Below, one piece after another: positions 42,852 to 52,615 of a DNA stretch of 64,000 nucleotides. This stretch comes from Pseudomonadota bacterium. Lineage in GTDB: Bacteria > Pseudomonadota > Gammaproteobacteria > Burkholderiales > Methylophilaceae. The notes beneath the pieces were generated by a model. That model was not told where the DNA came from and searched no databases. It saw only the letters and a list, made by a program, of their open reading frames with translations. The stretch lies in assembly GCA_029563075.1 (NCBI GenBank), contig JAKQTN010000067.1, forward strand, positions 1-64,000. Reading direction: 5' to 3'. Within the stretch, counting starts at the first letter, position 1. Each line of letters begins with the position of its first letter. The position numbers were made by a program, and so were the translations under genes.

Positions 42852-43706
42852 CTATCTGTCCAGATCGCGATGGCGAATAATCACTTTTTGTTTTTGCTGT
42901 TTGAAGTATGCGTTTAATTGCTCTACAAAATACACAGATCGATGCTGGCCGCCAGTGCAACCAATTGCAACGGTAAGGTAGCTGCGATGGTCATGATCAA
43001 AGCTGGGAAGCCATTTTTCAACATAATGCTGGATGTCGGTCAGCATTTCAATCACAACAGGCTGTTTTTCTAAAAACACTTTCACAGCTTCGTCTTTGCC
43101 TGTCATCGGCCGTAAAACGGGGTCGTAATGCGGGTTGGGCAGGCTGCGCACATCAAATACAAAATCTGCATCTAGAGGAATGCCATTCTTAAAGCCAAAC
43201 GAAGTGAACAGCAATACCAGGCCTTTGCTTTCCTGGTTATTATCAGTTTGCAGAATGAGCTCCCGAATGTGTTTGCGCAGCGTGTTGGCACTTAGATTGC
43301 TGGTGTCAATATGATGTCCCAGCCCGACCAATCCCGCTAACAGGTCACGCTCATGCAAGATGCTTTCGGCCAGCGTAGTGTTAGCATCGCTCAGCGGATG
43401 TTTGCGCCGCGTTTCTGAAAAGCGCTTGACCAGGATTTCTACAGATGATTCTAAAAAAAGTACCTGTACCGATATGCCGCTGTTCTTAAGCATCTCAATG
43501 GCGTTGGGAAGCGTTTCCAGTGCGGCGCTGCGGCTATCAATGCTGATGGCGACTTTGTTCTGGTTGGCTGCGTCCAGATGGTGAGAAATCTGGGGTAACA
43601 GCGTTGCAGGTAGATTGTCAATGCAGTAAAAGCCGCTGTCCTCCAGTACCCGTAGCGCGATACTTTTGCCTGAGCCGGAAAGGCCGGTAACAATGATGAG
43701 TTCCAA
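42852..43706 (-). CDS. rapZ: RNase adapter protein RapZ
   Basis: The 284-residue product has the P-loop TGLSGSGKSIALRVLEDSGFYCIDNLP at the N-terminus and the C-terminal GCTGGQHRSVYFVEQL RNA/metabolite-binding region with RHRDL. In E. coli RapZ directs RNase E to the small RNA GlmZ and responds to glucosamine-6-phosphate. It follows hprK by 3 bp in the conserved rpoN-hpf-...-hprK-rapZ cluster. Confidence 0.96.
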   Translation of the reverse strand: MELIIVTGLSGSGKSIALRVLEDSGFYCIDNLPATLLPQISHHLDAANQNKVAISIDSRSAALETLPNAIEMLKNSGISVQVLFLESSVEILVKRFSETRRKHPLSDANTTLAESILHERDLLAGLVGLGHHIDTSNLSANTLRKHIRELILQTDNNQESKGLVLLFTSFGFKNGIPLDADFVFDVRSLPNPHYDPVLRPMTGKDEAVKVFLEKQPVVIEMLTDIQHYVEKWLPSFDHDHRSYLTVAIGCTGGQHRSVYFVEQLNAYFKQQKQKVIIRHRDLDR

Positions 43707-43709
43707 AAC

Positions 43710-44696
43710 TTAGCCTTTCTTTCTTTCGGATTTTGCTTTGGGGGTTAAATTTTTTTGGCTTTCTTTTTGCATCATTTGTTTATGCCGTTTGCTAAATTGC
43801 TGTGCAGCGTTTACCCCGCGGATTAGCAGCATGTGGTTGCGCACAGCAACTTCTACTAAAACTGCAATATTGCGACCTGCAGCAATGGGGATCACCACTT
43901 TGCTAATATCGACTTCTAGCACGCGTTCATGCTGTGTTTTTATGTTCAGCCTGTCTAGTTCCTGCGGGTTTTGTATATCTGCCAATTGTAACTGAATGAT
44001 TAGATCGAGCGGCTTGCTAGGCTTAACCGCATTATCGCCAAATAAAGCGCGAATATTCAATATACCAAGCCCGCGTACCTCCAAGAAATCCTGAAGTAAC
44101 GCTGGACAACGACCCTCGACACGCTCTGGCGAGATACGATAAAAATCGACAATATCATCGGCAATCAAACGATGTCCGCGCGAGATAAGCTCTAACGCCA
44201 GTTCACTCTTGCCTATAGCGGCGTTACCTTTAATCAGGACGCCAAAGCCCTGCACTTCCATGAACACACCATGCAAACTAGTGGATTCTGCCATGGCCTG
44301 TTGCAGATAGTGGCTTAACACATCCATTAACTGCGGACTCTGCATGGACGAAGTAAACAGCGGCGTATTGTGGGTGTCAGCTGCGCTTATGAGTGCTTTA
44401 GGCGGTTTCTCGCCATTCGCTACCACCACGGCGGCCAGATCAGCGGAGTATAAGTTAGCAATGGCTTGCTGCATGGCAATAATGCTTAGACTGCGCAAGT
44501 AATCCATTTCTGCGCAGCCCAGCACTTGCACGCGGTTGGGGTGTACAAAATTGAGATGCCCAATCAGCGCTAATGAAGGTTTAGTGACTTTTTCTGAAAG
44601 GAGTTGGTTGGTGCCGCCATCAAGCCCTGCAACCCAGTTGAGTTTGAGCTTGTGGCGGGTTTCCTTAAATAGCTCAGATACGTTTATTTGAGCCAT
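43710..44696 (-). CDS. hprK: HPr kinase/phosphorylase
   Basis: HprK phosphorylates or dephosphorylates the Ser of HPr. The 328-residue protein has the N-terminal MurF-like domain and a C-terminal kinase domain with P-loop GNAAIGKSELALELISRGHRLIADDIVDF and the family signature EVRGLGILNIRALFG. The C-terminus is Lys-rich (KNLTPKAKSERKKG). It follows hpf by only 15 bp, leaving no room for ptsN, which lies there in most relatives. Confidence 0.96.
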   Translation of the reverse strand: MAQINVSELFKETRHKLKLNWVAGLDGGTNQLLSEKVTKPSLALIGHLNFVHPNRVQVLGCAEMDYLRSLSIIAMQQAIANLYSADLAAVVVANGEKPPKALISAADTHNTPLFTSSMQSPQLMDVLSHYLQQAMAESTSLHGVFMEVQGFGVLIKGNAAIGKSELALELISRGHRLIADDIVDFYRISPERVEGRCPALLQDFLEVRGLGILNIRALFGDNAVKPSKPLDLIIQLQLADIQNPQELDRLNIKTQHERVLEVDISKVVIPIAAGRNIAVLVEVAVRNHMLLIRGVNAAQQFSKRHKQMMQKESQKNLTPKAKSERKKG

Positions 44697-44711
44697 AGGA
44701 GAAGATTAAAG

Positions 44712-45038
44712 TTAATTAACGGACTGGTGTTTAACCGCGCCATTGGTTTTATGATGATTGCCATTTTTTTCTTTGTGTTTCACTACCTGACGGTCCAGCT
44801 TATCCGTTAGCATATCAATCGCGCTGTACATGTTCTCATCTGCGCACTCGGCATGCAAATCGTTGCCAGGTACGTGTAATGTAGCCTCCACCTTTTGGGC
44901 GAGCTTTTCTACACTCATAGTAACTTTTACATCAATCACATGATCAAAGTGATTGCTGATTCTTGTCAGTTTGCTTTGCACATAATCGCGCAAGGCTGGG
45001 GTAATTTCTAAGTGATGCCCAGTTAATTGTAAATTCAT
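44712..45038 (-). CDS. hpf: Ribosome hibernation promoting factor (short HPF)
   Basis: The 108-residue product is a short HPF/RaiA protein: MNLQLTGHHLEITPALRDYVQSKLTRI, ATLHVPGNDLHAECADENMYSAIDMLTDKLDRQV and a basic tail (KHKEKNGNHHK). It binds the 30S/70S A-P region and helps dimerise ribosomes in stationary phase. It lies directly behind rpoN with a 134-bp gap that holds no gene and may carry a promoter. AGGAG precedes the ATG. Confidence 0.95.
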   Translation of the reverse strand: MNLQLTGHHLEITPALRDYVQSKLTRISNHFDHVIDVKVTMSVEKLAQKVEATLHVPGNDLHAECADENMYSAIDMLTDKLDRQVVKHKEKNGNHHKTNGAVKHQSVN

Positions 45039-45172
45039 GACTTGCTCCTTTTTGAAATTGTCCTAGAGATTTATCGGCCAAATAAGTAGGCCACTTAAAC
45101 CCTGTCGAACAATTTTAGTGTACACCTTTGGTGGTCGTGTGCAACTAGCCCAAGTGGATATTTACAGTTTTA

Positions 45173-46753
45173 TTACAAAGATTTTCGCAAGTTGGCTGGC
45201 GGAATGTTCAGCGACTCCCGGTATTTTGCAATGGTGCGGCGCGCTACGACAATGCCCTGTTTAGCCAAAATTTCGCTGAACTGGCTGTCAGACAGCGGTT
45301 TTTTTATGTTTTCTTCTGCGACCATTTGCTTAATCAGTGCGCGAATCGCCGTGGCGGAGCACTCGCCACCCGCATCGGTTGCCACATGGCTGCCAAAAAA
45401 GTATTTCAGCTCATATACACCGCGTGGCGTGAGCATGTATTTGTGCGTCGTGACGCGCGAAATGGTCGATTCGTGCAATTCAAGTTCTTCGGCAATCTCG
45501 CGCAATACCAGTGGCCGCATGGCGATTTCACCATGCTCAAAAAAGTTGCGCTGCCGGTCTACGATAGCCTGCGAAACACGCAGAATGGTTGAAAATCGCT
45601 GCTGGATATTTTTAATCATCCATTTGGCTTCCTGCATTTGCGTCTGCAAATACTGATTCGAGTTTTCGCGGTTGCGCTTCAAAATATCGGCATACACCTG
45701 GTTAATACGCAGCTTGGGAATGACGCCGTCATTGAGCGTTGCAATCCAGATTCCTTTGACTTTTTTAACAATCACTTCGTGCTGTATGAAGTGATCGGAG
45801 CCAAGCTGAGCATACTTGCTGCCTGGGCGTGGGTTTTGCTGTTTGATGAGATTCTGCGCACCTTTTAAGGTGGCTTCATCGCAGTTGAGCAGCTTGCGTA
45901 GTTTGATGAAATCTTTATTGGCCAATAAGGCTAAATGCTGTGCTACGATGGTTTTTGCGACCCCCAGATATTCAGTCTCTTTTGGCAATACATTCAGCTG
46001 TAACAGGATGCACTCTTGTAGGTTGGTTGCACCAATGCCGGGCGGATCTAAATTCTGGATATGCTTCAGCGCGGTTTGCAGCTCGACTAACTCTATTTCT
46101 AGTTCGAGTGGAAGCGATTCTTCCAACTCTTCCAGCGATTCTTCTAAATAACCATCTTCGTTAATGCTATCAATCAGCAGAAATACCAAATTTTGATCGC
46201 GCTCAGAAAGCGGCATGAGTTTTAGCTGGTTTAGCAGGTGTTCGCGCAAGCTTTCGGAAACAATTTCCTGGCGTGTATAGTCGCCGTCATCATCGTCGCT
46301 GTTGCTTTGGCGGCTGCCTTCATCCCAATTGCTGGCGCTGCCATATTCTTCGTAATCTTCGTCGAAATCGGTGGCAGAAAAATCCTCTCCGGTACTTGAT
46401 ATTTCCAGGGGTTTTTCTTCTGTGGCATCTGACGTTGTACTGGTAGTTTCTAGGTAATCAATATTGCTGAAAGGCTCAAAATCGTCACTGTCAATTTGCG
46501 AGGATTGTTCACCATCGGCGCCAATCGGATCGCTATTAACATCATTTTGCTGTTCTGGGAGTGTACTTTCATCCTCGAAATCGGCGTCAGGGTTATCACT
46601 CTCAACCAGTTCCAGCAATGGATTTTCCTGCAGAATCGTATCAAGCTCTTGATTGAGTTCAAGCGAAGAGAGCTGCAGCAGGCGAATGGATTGCTGCAGC
46701 TGCGGCGTGAGCGCCAGGTTCTGAGAAATTCTTAATTGTAAATTTTGCTTCAT
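45173..46753 (-). CDS. rpoN: RNA polymerase sigma-54 factor
   Basis: The 526-residue product has the Gln/Leu-rich activator region I (LRISQNLALTPQLQQSIRLLQLSSLELNQEL), a long acidic region II (about 60-165, many Asp/Glu/Ser), the core-binding part (NLQECILLQL ... NPRPGSKYA), the helix-turn-helix (LHESTISRVTTHKYMLTPRGVYELKYFF) and the RpoN box ARRTIAKYRE at 504-513. Length is typical. Enhancer-binding activators must be encoded elsewhere, as the NtrX here lacks GAFTGA. Confidence 0.97.
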   Translation of the reverse strand: MKQNLQLRISQNLALTPQLQQSIRLLQLSSLELNQELDTILQENPLLELVESDNPDADFEDESTLPEQQNDVNSDPIGADGEQSSQIDSDDFEPFSNIDYLETTSTTSDATEEKPLEISSTGEDFSATDFDEDYEEYGSASNWDEGSRQSNSDDDDGDYTRQEIVSESLREHLLNQLKLMPLSERDQNLVFLLIDSINEDGYLEESLEELEESLPLELEIELVELQTALKHIQNLDPPGIGATNLQECILLQLNVLPKETEYLGVAKTIVAQHLALLANKDFIKLRKLLNCDEATLKGAQNLIKQQNPRPGSKYAQLGSDHFIQHEVIVKKVKGIWIATLNDGVIPKLRINQVYADILKRNRENSNQYLQTQMQEAKWMIKNIQQRFSTILRVSQAIVDRQRNFFEHGEIAMRPLVLREIAEELELHESTISRVTTHKYMLTPRGVYELKYFFGSHVATDAGGECSATAIRALIKQMVAEENIKKPLSDSQFSEILAKQGIVVARRTIAKYRESLNIPPANLRKSL

Positions 46754-46763
46754 AGCGACGTTA

Positions 46764-47486
46764 TCAAAGCCTAAAGTCTTTACCTAAATACACTTCGCGC
46801 ACAGCTTCATTCTGGACGATCTCGTAGGGCGGGCCTGATGCGAAAACGGTACCATCATTGACAATATAAGCCCTGTCACAAATGCCTAAAGTCTCGCGCA
46901 CGTTATGGTCAGTAATCAGCACGCCGATGTTTTTGGCGCTTAAAAAACGGATAATTTTTTGAATGTCCAACACAGCAATCGGATCGATGCCGGCAAAAGG
47001 TTCGTCCAATAGAATAAAACTTGGGTTGGTGGCCAGGCAGCGCGCAATCTCGACACGTCGCCGCTCACCGCCGGAAAGGCTTATCGCGGTGCTGTTGCGG
47101 ATATGCACGATGTGCAGCTCTTGTAGCAATGATTCCAGTTGCTTGTGCATTTCTACTTCGCTCAGGTCCTGTAGCTCCAGTATCGCCATAATATTTTCGG
47201 TCACGGTCAGCTTGCGAAATACGGATGGTTCCTGTGGCAAATAAGCCAAACCCAAACGCGCGCGGCTATGAATAGGTAAACGGCTTAAATCCTTGCCATC
47301 CAGCAGGATACGTCCCGCATCCAATGGTACCAAGCCCACCATCATGTAAAAGCTGGTAGTTTTGCCCGCACCATTCGGGCCAAGCAGGCCAACCACTTCA
47401 CCGCTTTTGATTTGCAGCGAAATATCCTGCACCACCGTACGGGCTTTGTAAGATTTACGTAGATTTTCTACAACGAGTTCGCTCAT
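46764..47486 (-). CDS. lptB: LPS export ATP-binding protein LptB
   Basis: LptB powers LPS extraction by LptFG from the inner membrane. The 240-residue ABC protein has Walker [18 protein letters not shown]-loop [10 protein letters not shown], signature [13 protein letters not shown], Walker [13 protein letters not shown] and the His switch (LITDHNVRE). The gene order lptC-lptA-lptB-rpoN is the standard one. Spacing to rpoN is 10 bp. Confidence 0.97.
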   Translation of the reverse strand: MSELVVENLRKSYKARTVVQDISLQIKSGEVVGLLGPNGAGKTTSFYMMVGLVPLDAGRILLDGKDLSRLPIHSRARLGLAYLPQEPSVFRKLTVTENIMAILELQDLSEVEMHKQLESLLQELHIVHIRNSTAISLSGGERRRVEIARCLATNPSFILLDEPFAGIDPIAVLDIQKIIRFLSAKNIGVLITDHNVRETLGICDRAYIVNDGTVFASGPPYEIVQNEAVREVYLGKDFRL

Positions 47487-47508
47487 ATTGTTCTTTAATT
47501 ATTTACTC

Positions 47509-48165
47509 TTATTGGTCTGGCTGCAGTTCGAGTTTATTGGTAAATCTTAATACTTTGTTAGCGCTCGGCGTGTTGCTGGCGGAGTTTGGTGCGGCAGGTT
47601 GCGGCGCTTCAGATTTAGGGCCCTCTGGTTTGGGTGCTGCAGGTTTGTTCTTTGGCTGAATAATCGCTTTTACGCGACCGCTGGAAGTGCCGCTTTCAGA
47701 CTTGGCGCCGCCGATGACTTCGGCATATTCCGCATTGGCGTCGTAGCTGATATAGTCGCCATATACAATATCTTCGCCACGCTTTACCCATGCTTTGGTA
47801 TACAGCTGCACTTTATCCATGCGGCCGTCATACTCGATGCGTTGCGCACTGCCTTCCATGTATTCATTCTTGCCTTCACGTTTTTGTTTGAAGGTGGTAG
47901 GGTTGCCGGTAGAGGTGCTATGTTGAAAGCCTTCTTTGTCCTCGCGCACGATGAGCTTATCGGCACGAATCACTAGTGTTCCCTGCGTTAAAATCACGTT
48001 GCCGGAGTAGGTGCTGGTCTTTTTGGCATCATTGACGGTTACCGTATCCGCTTCCAGTTCAATCGGCTTGTCGCGGTCAGCCGCTTCAGCAAGCGCATCC
48101 AGGTGAAAGCACAGGCCGATACAAAACCCGATGCTTAATAAACTTGAGCGAATGAGGTGATTCAT
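47509..48165 (-). CDS. lptA: LPS transport periplasmic protein LptA
   Basis: The 218-residue product has a signal peptide (SLLSIGFCIGLCFHLDALAEA) and the beta-jellyroll OstA domain (PIELEADTVTVNDAKKTSTYSGNVILTQGTLVIRADKLIV), which forms the bridge carrying LPS across the periplasm. After residue 170 comes a Pro/Ala-rich low-complexity tail (KPAAPKPEGPKSEAPQPAAP) that is longer than in E. coli. It overlaps lptC by 4 bp. Confidence 0.95.
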   Translation of the reverse strand: MNHLIRSSLLSIGFCIGLCFHLDALAEAADRDKPIELEADTVTVNDAKKTSTYSGNVILTQGTLVIRADKLIVREDKEGFQHSTSTGNPTTFKQKREGKNEYMEGSAQRIEYDGRMDKVQLYTKAWVKRGEDIVYGDYISYDANAEYAEVIGGAKSESGTSSGRVKAIIQPKNKPAAPKPEGPKSEAPQPAAPNSASNTPSANKVLRFTNKLELQPDQ

Positions 48166-48881
48166 TGTTTACTCCGCGATTTTTTCTTTGAAGGTGGCTG
48201 CTTTTGCTGTTCAGTAACAGGCGCTGGTTTTAACGACTTTTTAACTGTCGTTTGAGAGGAGGTGACTGGCTTCACGTTTTGTGGCTTCGCGACCTTAGGT
48301 TTCACAACAGCAGGTCGTTCATAATGTACTTTTACCTTATGTAGGAGTTTGACCGTCTGGGTTTTTTTATCATAGATCATGCCAGTGGCAGTAATCACCG
48401 TTTTGGGCGCTTGCTTAATCACGACAGGGCTATCGGTCTTTACCAGATCCTGATTGGGTAAAATAATTAATTTTTCGGTCAAGACTTGCATTTCGCCTTT
48501 GCCTTCAAAAGCCTGACGCACCACCTTGACATTATCGACCAGCTCGACTTCCTCGCCATTGCTGGAAACATAGCCGCGCAAAGCCTCTATTTGCGTGTAA
48601 GGCTTATTGGTGGTGTATTGCGTAAAGCGCGGGCGTTGCAGCACTGTACTGTCATCGTCTGGATAATGCACCATCTCGGTGGCTGCAAGAACATAGCGTA
48701 GTTTTCCTGTTTCATCAGTCTGCGTGTTAACAAAGTTGTTCATTATATAGTCCGGGTCGTGACGGTTGCTACCATCGATTTTTGGGCCTTGCTGTTCCAC
48801 AGTGAGGTTAATCCAAAACGTAACTAACGCTAGTAATATCGCTAAACCTAGCGGGAAAAATATGGTGGGACGACCAAGCAT
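48162..48881 (-). CDS. lptC: LPS export protein LptC
   Basis: The 239-residue product has one N-terminal membrane anchor (FFPLGLAILLALVTFWINL) and a periplasmic OstA-like jellyroll (HDPDYIMNNFVNTQTDETGKLRYVLAATEMVHYPDDDS). It passes LPS from LptBFG to LptA. A Lys/Pro/Gln-rich tail of about 45 residues follows the domain, making it longer than the roughly 190 residues of E. coli. The stop overlaps the lptA start. Confidence 0.93.
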   Translation of the reverse strand: MLGRPTIFFPLGLAILLALVTFWINLTVEQQGPKIDGSNRHDPDYIMNNFVNTQTDETGKLRYVLAATEMVHYPDDDSTVLQRPRFTQYTTNKPYTQIEALRGYVSSNGEEVELVDNVKVVRQAFEGKGEMQVLTEKLIILPNQDLVKTDSPVVIKQAPKTVITATGMIYDKKTQTVKLLHKVKVHYERPAVVKPKVAKPQNVKPVTSSQTTVKKSLKPAPVTEQQKQPPSKKKSRSKQ

Positions 48882-48929
48882 TAATTAAAAAATCCCATTC
48901 ATTAATAAAGATTCATCTGCTATCGAACA

Positions 48930-49463
48930 TTATTTGAAAAATGGCGCCATTTGCGCTTCCAAAGTGCCCTGCGCCTGCATGATCAATTCGCATACCTCGC
49001 GCACCGCGCCGCGTCCAGCAGGTGCCGTCGTAATATAGTGTGCATGAGGCTTCAGCAGGTGATGACCGGAAGGCACGGTAAGCGCCAGGCCGCAACGCAG
49101 CATGGCTGGCGCATCTACTACATCATCCCCCATAAACGCGACTTCATTTGCTTGTAAATGCATTTTTTGCAGCAAATCGTTAAAAGCTTCCAGTTTGTCT
49201 TCTACACCTTGGTAAAAATGTGCGATGCCAGTGGTTTCTGCACGTTTTTTTACCACATTGCTGGTGCGGCCAGTAATAATCGCCATCTCGACACCCGTGT
49301 TTCTGAGCAGTTTCATCCCTAAGCCATCTATGCTGCTAAAGGTTTTATACTCTTGTCCGTCATCGCCAATGCCCAGACCGCTGTCTGTCATCACACCGTC
49401 TACGTCAAACACCACGCATTTGATCTTTTTTGCGCGGGTCAAGATATCTTCAGAAATGGTCAT
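48930..49463 (-). CDS. kdsC: KDO-8-phosphate phosphatase
   Basis: KdsC removes the phosphate from Kdo-8-P for LPS inner core synthesis. The 177-residue HAD-family product has the nucleophile motif VVFDVDGVMTDSGLG, motif II IITGRTSN and motif IV FMGDDVVDAPAM, with the short cap-less form typical of tetrameric KdsC. It overlaps kdsD by 1 bp (ATGA-type), so translation is coupled. Confidence 0.96.
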   Translation of the reverse strand: MTISEDILTRAKKIKCVVFDVDGVMTDSGLGIGDDGQEYKTFSSIDGLGMKLLRNTGVEMAIITGRTSNVVKKRAETTGIAHFYQGVEDKLEAFNDLLQKMHLQANEVAFMGDDVVDAPAMLRCGLALTVPSGHHLLKPHAHYITTAPAGRGAVREVCELIMQAQGTLEAQMAPFFK

Positions 49464-50470
49464 TACACTACTTTTGCTTTCAGTAAATCATGCATATTAA
49501 ATGCGCCTACCAGCTTGCCGGCATCATCCACCACCAGTAAACCATTAATCTTTTTCTGCTCCATCATCTCCACGGCTTCAATCGCCAGCTGATTGGCATG
49601 AATCGTGTTGGGGTTGGCGTGCATCACATCACTAATTCTGGCGCTACTGGCATTAATGCCAGTAGCAAATGCACGGCGTAAATCACCATCGGTAAAAATA
49701 CCCTTGAGCTGGCCTGCCACATTAATAATGGCGGTTAGACCCAAGCCTTTTCTGGTCATTTCGGCCAACGCAACAGATAACAATACATCATCCCTTACAC
49801 TCGGGATGGTATCGCCGGTGCGCATCACATCTTTTACGCGCGTTAGCAAGCGCCTGCCAATGCTGCCGCCCGGGTGCGAGCGCGCAAAATCTTCAGCCGA
49901 GAAATCGCGGCAGTCCAGCACACACACGGCCAGCGCGTCACCTAAAGCCAATGCGGCCGTCGTACTGGCAGTGGGCGATAAGCCCAATGGGCATGCCTCT
50001 TGCGAGACTTCGGCACTTAAATGTATATCAGACTCTTTAGCCAGCGTAGAGTTTGCGGCGCCGGTAATGCTGATAATTTTTGCACCTAGACGCTTGATCG
50101 TAGGCACGATATTGAGCAGCTCATCACTTTCGCCGGAGTTAGAAAGCGCAATCACAATATCGCCTTTAGTAATCATGCCAAGGTCGCCGTGGCTGGCTTC
50201 AGCCGGGTGCATGAAAAATGCAGGAGTGCCGGTGCTGGCAAGCGTCGCTGCGATTTTTCCGCCCACATGACCGGATTTACCCATGCCGCTCACCACAACA
50301 CGGCCCTGGCAATGTAAAATGAGCTGTACTGCGGCTTCAAAATTGGCATCAAGCCGGTTTGCCAAAGCCTCGATCTCTCGCGCTTCAATGCTTAATACAT
50401 TGCGTGCCAACTGTAATGTGCTTGCTTTTGGCGCATGCCCGCGTTGTGATTGCAGTAATGTAGGTGTCAT
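49463..50470 (-). CDS. kdsD: Arabinose-5-phosphate isomerase KdsD
   Basis: KdsD makes arabinose 5-phosphate from ribulose 5-phosphate, the first step to Kdo. From the ATG at 50470 the product is 335 residues; the track start adds 36 codons beyond the family's normal N-terminus. A SIS domain (VVVSGMGKSGHVGGKIAATLASTGTPAFFMHPAEASHGDLGM) precedes two CBS domains (VKDVMRTGDTIPSV, ISDVMHANPNTIHA). It heads the kdsD-kdsC-lptCAB-rpoN run and is divergent from the KefB-like gene. Confidence 0.95.
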   Translation of the reverse strand: MTPTLLQSQRGHAPKASTLQLARNVLSIEAREIEALANRLDANFEAAVQLILHCQGRVVVSGMGKSGHVGGKIAATLASTGTPAFFMHPAEASHGDLGMITKGDIVIALSNSGESDELLNIVPTIKRLGAKIISITGAANSTLAKESDIHLSAEVSQEACPLGLSPTASTTAALALGDALAVCVLDCRDFSAEDFARSHPGGSIGRRLLTRVKDVMRTGDTIPSVRDDVLLSVALAEMTRKGLGLTAIINVAGQLKGIFTDGDLRRAFATGINASSARISDVMHANPNTIHANQLAIEAVEMMEQKKINGLLVVDDAGKLVGAFNMHDLLKAKVV

Positions 50471-50616
50471 AGCTACTAAGTATAAAAGGGAATCTGTCGC
50501 GAATAAAGCAAAAAACGCGGGTTTTTGGGTAAAATGATGAAAGTAGGCACAATTTTTGCCTAAACACATCAACAGCAAGAACGAATTTAATCAAAAAATA
50601 ACGATAAAAGGTCTAA

Positions 50617-52593
50617 ATGTTTGATTCCTTAACCAGTGTTTTACTTCTGCTCACCAGCGCCGTGCTTGCGAAGGCGCTCTTCCATGCGCTACGTTTGCCG
50701 ACCATGCTGGCTTATTTTGCGGTGGGCATATTACTTGGTCCATATAGTTTGGATTTGCTGCCAAATTCTCAGGATGGACGTCATGTAGCAGAGTTCGGCA
50801 TTGTGTTTCTAATGTTTAGCATCGGTTTAGAGTTTAGCCTGCCAAAGCTTTATGCAATGCGTAAAACCCTGTTTGGCTTGGGCGGCTCGCAAGTAATTAT
50901 TACCATGGCGGTAGCCATGCTGTTGGGCTGGTCGTTCGGTTTAAGTTTGACTACCGCTTTCGTGATTGGCGGCGCGCTCACCATGTCCTCGACCGCCATT
51001 GTTTCTAAAATCCTGTTAGAACGTGTAGATTTAAATTCACGGCACGGCCGCTTAAGCATCGGTATTCTGCTGTTTCAAGATCTGGCCGTGATTCCCATTT
51101 TGGTGCTGATTCCCGCTTTGGGTATGCAAACGGGCAACTTGAGCGCCACACTAGGATTGTCACTGATTAAGTCTGCAATACTGTTGTTTGTATTGTTCAA
51201 GTTTGGCAAAAGCATTTTTGATTTCTGGTTCAGTCTGGTGGCACGTCAACGCTCGCGCGAATTGTTTGTGATGAATGTGCTCATGGTGACTCTGTTGTTG
51301 GCATTTGCCACCAATATTGCCGGCCTGTCGTATGCATTGGGCGCGTTTATTGCGGGCATGCTGATTTCAGAAACGCGCTATCGCTACCAGGTGGAATCTG
51401 ACATCGCTTCCTTCCGCGATATTTTACTGGGGCTGTTTTTTATCAGTGTCGGCATGTTGTTGGATTTTCGTTTTGTTATCAGTCACATAGACTTGGTGCT
51501 TTTGCTTTTGGTTGGCTTTGTACTGTTTAAGGCGATAGTGATCGCTGCATTAACGCGTGTATTCGGCTTTGAAACTGGTGTGGGTATTCGCACCGGCATT
51601 ATATTGGCGCAGGCAGGTGAGTTCAGTTTTGTGATTTTGGCATTAGGTCTAGAACAAAAGTTGATTGGCGGTGATGAACTGCAATTAGTGCTGGCGGCAT
51701 CGCTTATCTCAATGGTGATTGCACCCTTTATTATTCAATACAACGGCCGCATTGCTCGCAAACTGGTGAAAAGCTACACGCGCAGAAGTAGTCAGGTAGT
51801 AGAAGAGATTGGCAGCGTGAGCAAGGATTTGAAAGACCATGTCATTATTTGCGGTTATGGGCGTAGCGGCCAGTATCTGGGGCGCTTTTTGAAGGAAGAG
51901 CATATTCCTTTCATCGCGCTGGATATTGACCCTACGCGCGTGCATGAAGCCGCCACTGCAGGTGAGCATGTGATGTATGGCGATGCAGGCCGCCGTGTGG
52001 TGTTAGAGGCTGCAGGCGGCGCACGCGCCAAGGCATTGGTTGTAAGTTATTCTGATTTGCGCGCTTCAATGAAAGTGCTGCATGTGGCGCAAGAGAGTTA
52101 TCCCAATCTGCCCGTAATTGTGCGCACTTATGACGAGGCGCACATGGATGAGTTTCGTGCGGCCGGCGCGACAGAAGTGGTGCCCGAAGTGCTGGAAGGC
52201 AGCCTCATGCTGGCTTCCCATGCGCTGGTGTTACTAGGCGTACCTTTGAACAAGGTGATTAAGCGCATTCGGCTATTTCGTGAAGAGCGCTATAAAATGT
52301 TTAAAGGTTATTTTCGGGGCGTTTCAGATGTCGATACCGATAATACTGATGCGCAGCAGGTCAGGCTACATTCCGTCGAGATTAACAAAAACTCATACGC
52401 CAGAAAACTGCGGTTGGATCATATCGACCTCGCCAGATTCAATGTAGAAGTGCATTTAATGCGCCGCCCAAATATGCTGGAAGATATTCCTCCCAGGCCG
52501 GATATTGTGCTGGAAGAAGGCGATGTGCTGGTACTGCTGGGGAACCCGGAAGATTTAATTGCAGCAGAAATCTACTTGATTTCCGGCAAATAA
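50617..52593 (+). CDS. CPA2-family cation:proton antiporter with RCK domain (KefB-like)
   Basis: The 658-residue inner-membrane protein has 12 to 13 hydrophobic segments (1-385) of the Na+/H+ exchanger fold (LPTMLAYFAVGILLGPY, FGIVFLMFSIGLEFSLPKL, FQDLAVIPIL), then a TrkA-N Rossmann domain (DHVIICGYGRSGQYLGRFL, about 408-520) and a TrkA-C domain at the end (DIVLEEGDVLVLLGNPEDL). This is the Kef/YbaL layout for K+ or Na+ efflux gated by a nucleotide. No KefF/G ancillary gene is adjacent, so the gating is not clear. Confidence 0.93.
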   Translation: MFDSLTSVLLLLTSAVLAKALFHALRLPTMLAYFAVGILLGPYSLDLLPNSQDGRHVAEFGIVFLMFSIGLEFSLPKLYAMRKTLFGLGGSQVIITMAVAMLLGWSFGLSLTTAFVIGGALTMSSTAIVSKILLERVDLNSRHGRLSIGILLFQDLAVIPILVLIPALGMQTGNLSATLGLSLIKSAILLFVLFKFGKSIFDFWFSLVARQRSRELFVMNVLMVTLLLAFATNIAGLSYALGAFIAGMLISETRYRYQVESDIASFRDILLGLFFISVGMLLDFRFVISHIDLVLLLLVGFVLFKAIVIAALTRVFGFETGVGIRTGIILAQAGEFSFVILALGLEQKLIGGDELQLVLAASLISMVIAPFIIQYNGRIARKLVKSYTRRSSQVVEEIGSVSKDLKDHVIICGYGRSGQYLGRFLKEEHIPFIALDIDPTRVHEAATAGEHVMYGDAGRRVVLEAAGGARAKALVVSYSDLRASMKVLHVAQESYPNLPVIVRTYDEAHMDEFRAAGATEVVPEVLEGSLMLASHALVLLGVPLNKVIKRIRLFREERYKMFKGYFRGVSDVDTDNTDAQQVRLHSVEINKNSYARKLRLDHIDLARFNVEVHLMRRPNMLEDIPPRPDIVLEEGDVLVLLGNPEDLIAAEIYLISGK

Positions 52594-52615
52594 ACATTCG
52601 GGCTAGGTAATCATT

